From Ignelater luminosus (lineage: Eukaryota; Arthropoda; Insecta; Coleoptera; Elateridae), in contig VTPC01003810.1 of NCBI GenBank assembly GCA_011009095.1, forward strand, positions 54,054 through 118,053: a DNA stretch of 64,000 bases, in the 5' to 3' direction. The notes beneath the pieces were generated by a model that saw only the letters and a program-made list of their open reading frames with translations, searched no databases and had not been told where the DNA came from. The translations under genes were made by a program, and so were the position numbers. Shown here in pieces: positions 63,358 through 64,000 of this stretch. The stretch's first letter is position 1. Each line of letters opens with the position of its first letter.

Positions 63358-63380
63358 GATGATGATGATGATGATGATGT
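63358..63380 (+). repeat. (GAT)n microsatellite
   Basis: About seven GAT units lie inside the Harbinger element. Confidence 0.9.
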
Positions 63381-63794
63381 TAAGAGAGTTCTTGAAACAT
63401 TAGACGATGGTCTAGGTTAAAAAGCCCAGTTCTATCACTGTATTCACTATATCTCATTTTTATAAACACAGCATATTTTTATACAGTTCAATAAATTTAA
63501 TTGTAAAGTCTTTGTTCATTAATCTGAAGTCACTCATTTTGAAAATTAAAAAATTTAAAAAGCGCATCGAAAGTTTTAATGCAGACGACACTAGAACGTT
63601 GAAAACTGACAAAGTCATCTACACTTCAGACTTGCACGAACCTGTTGGAGTATCCAATAAAATTTCAAGCATCAGCAAATTTTTTTCGTGTCGGCTAAGT
63701 CTGTCGGTTTTCATCATCCACACTTCCGACTTACCCGACACGGTTTTACTTGACGGTTAAAACTGTTAAAAAAGAACGAAATGTAGATGGGTCT

Positions 63795-63797
63795 TTA
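63795..63797 (+). other. Target-site duplication (TTA) of the Harbinger element, right
   Basis: Same three bases as at 60377-60379. Confidence 0.75.
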
Positions 63798-63814
63798 CAG
63801 ATAAAGTTAGCTAC

Positions 63815-63960
63815 AGTCGCGGGGTGTGGAGAGGGTTGGCGTGACGCGCGCCGCGATTGGTTCGACAGCATTCAGTCTTGGTAAGTCAAGCAGTCACTTT
63901 TACGCTGTAACTTCTGTCGACATTTCATTCAGTTAACTTACCGTAGGAATCTGTATTGAT
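63815..63960 (+). promoter_or_regulatory. GC-rich promoter-like island
   Basis: A CpG-rich block (GTCGCGGGG, GACGCGCGCCGCGATTGG) contrasts with the AT-rich surroundings. It is followed by an arthropod initiator-like TCAGTC (63872-63877) and at once by GTAAGT (63881-63886), which could be a first-exon donor. No TATA box. It could equally be the start of another mobile element that runs out of the window. Confidence 0.25.
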
Positions 63961-64000
63961 TGTTTTTGTGGTTAAAGTCTGCTTTTGGGAAGGTGCTTTT

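Larger units (their letters stand above)
60380..63794 (+). mobile_element. PIF/Harbinger element, interrupted by a hAT
   Basis: The left end AGGCCCATCCACATTTTGTT is matched by the reverse complement of the right end (AGACCCATCTACATTTCGTT), and the similarity goes on about 50 bases (TTCTTTTTTAACA...GTAAAAC). TTA flanks both ends. Without the 1867-base hAT and its duplication the element is about 1.54 kb, shorter than a full Harbinger. It keeps the N-terminal part of the transposase gene (plus strand) and a piece of the second, opposite-strand gene, but lacks the DDE catalytic region. It is therefore an internally deleted copy that was later hit by a hAT. Confidence 0.85.

Overview
This is a gene-poor, AT-rich animal window, most likely from an insect with a large, repeat-laden genome. 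The evidence is a probable spliced exon of a sodium/calcium exchanger, three mariner transposons, RTE-type LINEs, a THAP9/P-type transposase relic, a hAT nested in a Harbinger, LTR-like units carrying a TGGYGCC motif, and a 100-base N scaffold gap. There are no operons, CRISPR arrays or recognisable RNA genes. Nearly all long reading frames are either chance frames or decayed transposon proteins. I cannot name the species from the sequence.

Layout. 0.9-2.4 kb: an LTR-like unit with a TATA box and a primer-binding-site-like end. 4.2-4.6 kb: a small degenerate tandem array. 7.3 kb, minus strand: a 92-base exon-like block with good splice signals that encodes a Calx-beta strand. It is the only convincing piece of host gene, so most of the window may be intron or intergenic DNA around that gene. 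8.4-9.8 kb: a large inverted repeat broken by the N gap. 11.8-13.4 kb, minus: a nearly full-length pseudogene of an unnamed transposon-like protein family. 15.1-17.4, 41.4-43.7 and 46.6-47.2 kb: three related LTR-like repeats. 22.4-23.7 kb: a nearly intact mariner with one premature stop. 24.2-26.9 kb: a decayed but long RTE LINE. 31.4-33.0 kb: a P-element-like (THAP9-type) transposase relic. 33.7-35.5 kb: an inverted pair of LTR-like ends. 43.7-45.0 kb, minus: a second LINE reverse transcriptase. 51.7-52.3 kb: a third LINE endonuclease fragment. 52.75-53.99 kb: a complete but frameshifted mariner. 54.0-55.1 kb, minus: a third mariner. 60.38-63.79 kb: a Harbinger element with TTA target duplication, interrupted by a complete hAT element with its own 8-bp duplication.

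Working together. These are not cooperating genes but layers of mobile elements of different age. The order of insertion can be read directly at 60-64 kb (Harbinger first, hAT later). The single-stop mariner at 22.4 kb looks youngest. Nothing here clearly amounts to a new biological system. The observations most worth a second look are the exchanger exon, the palindrome at the assembly gap, the nested Harbinger/hAT, the repeated TTCAC/GTGAA motifs inside the LTR-like family, and the unnamed transposon-like protein family at 12-13 kb.
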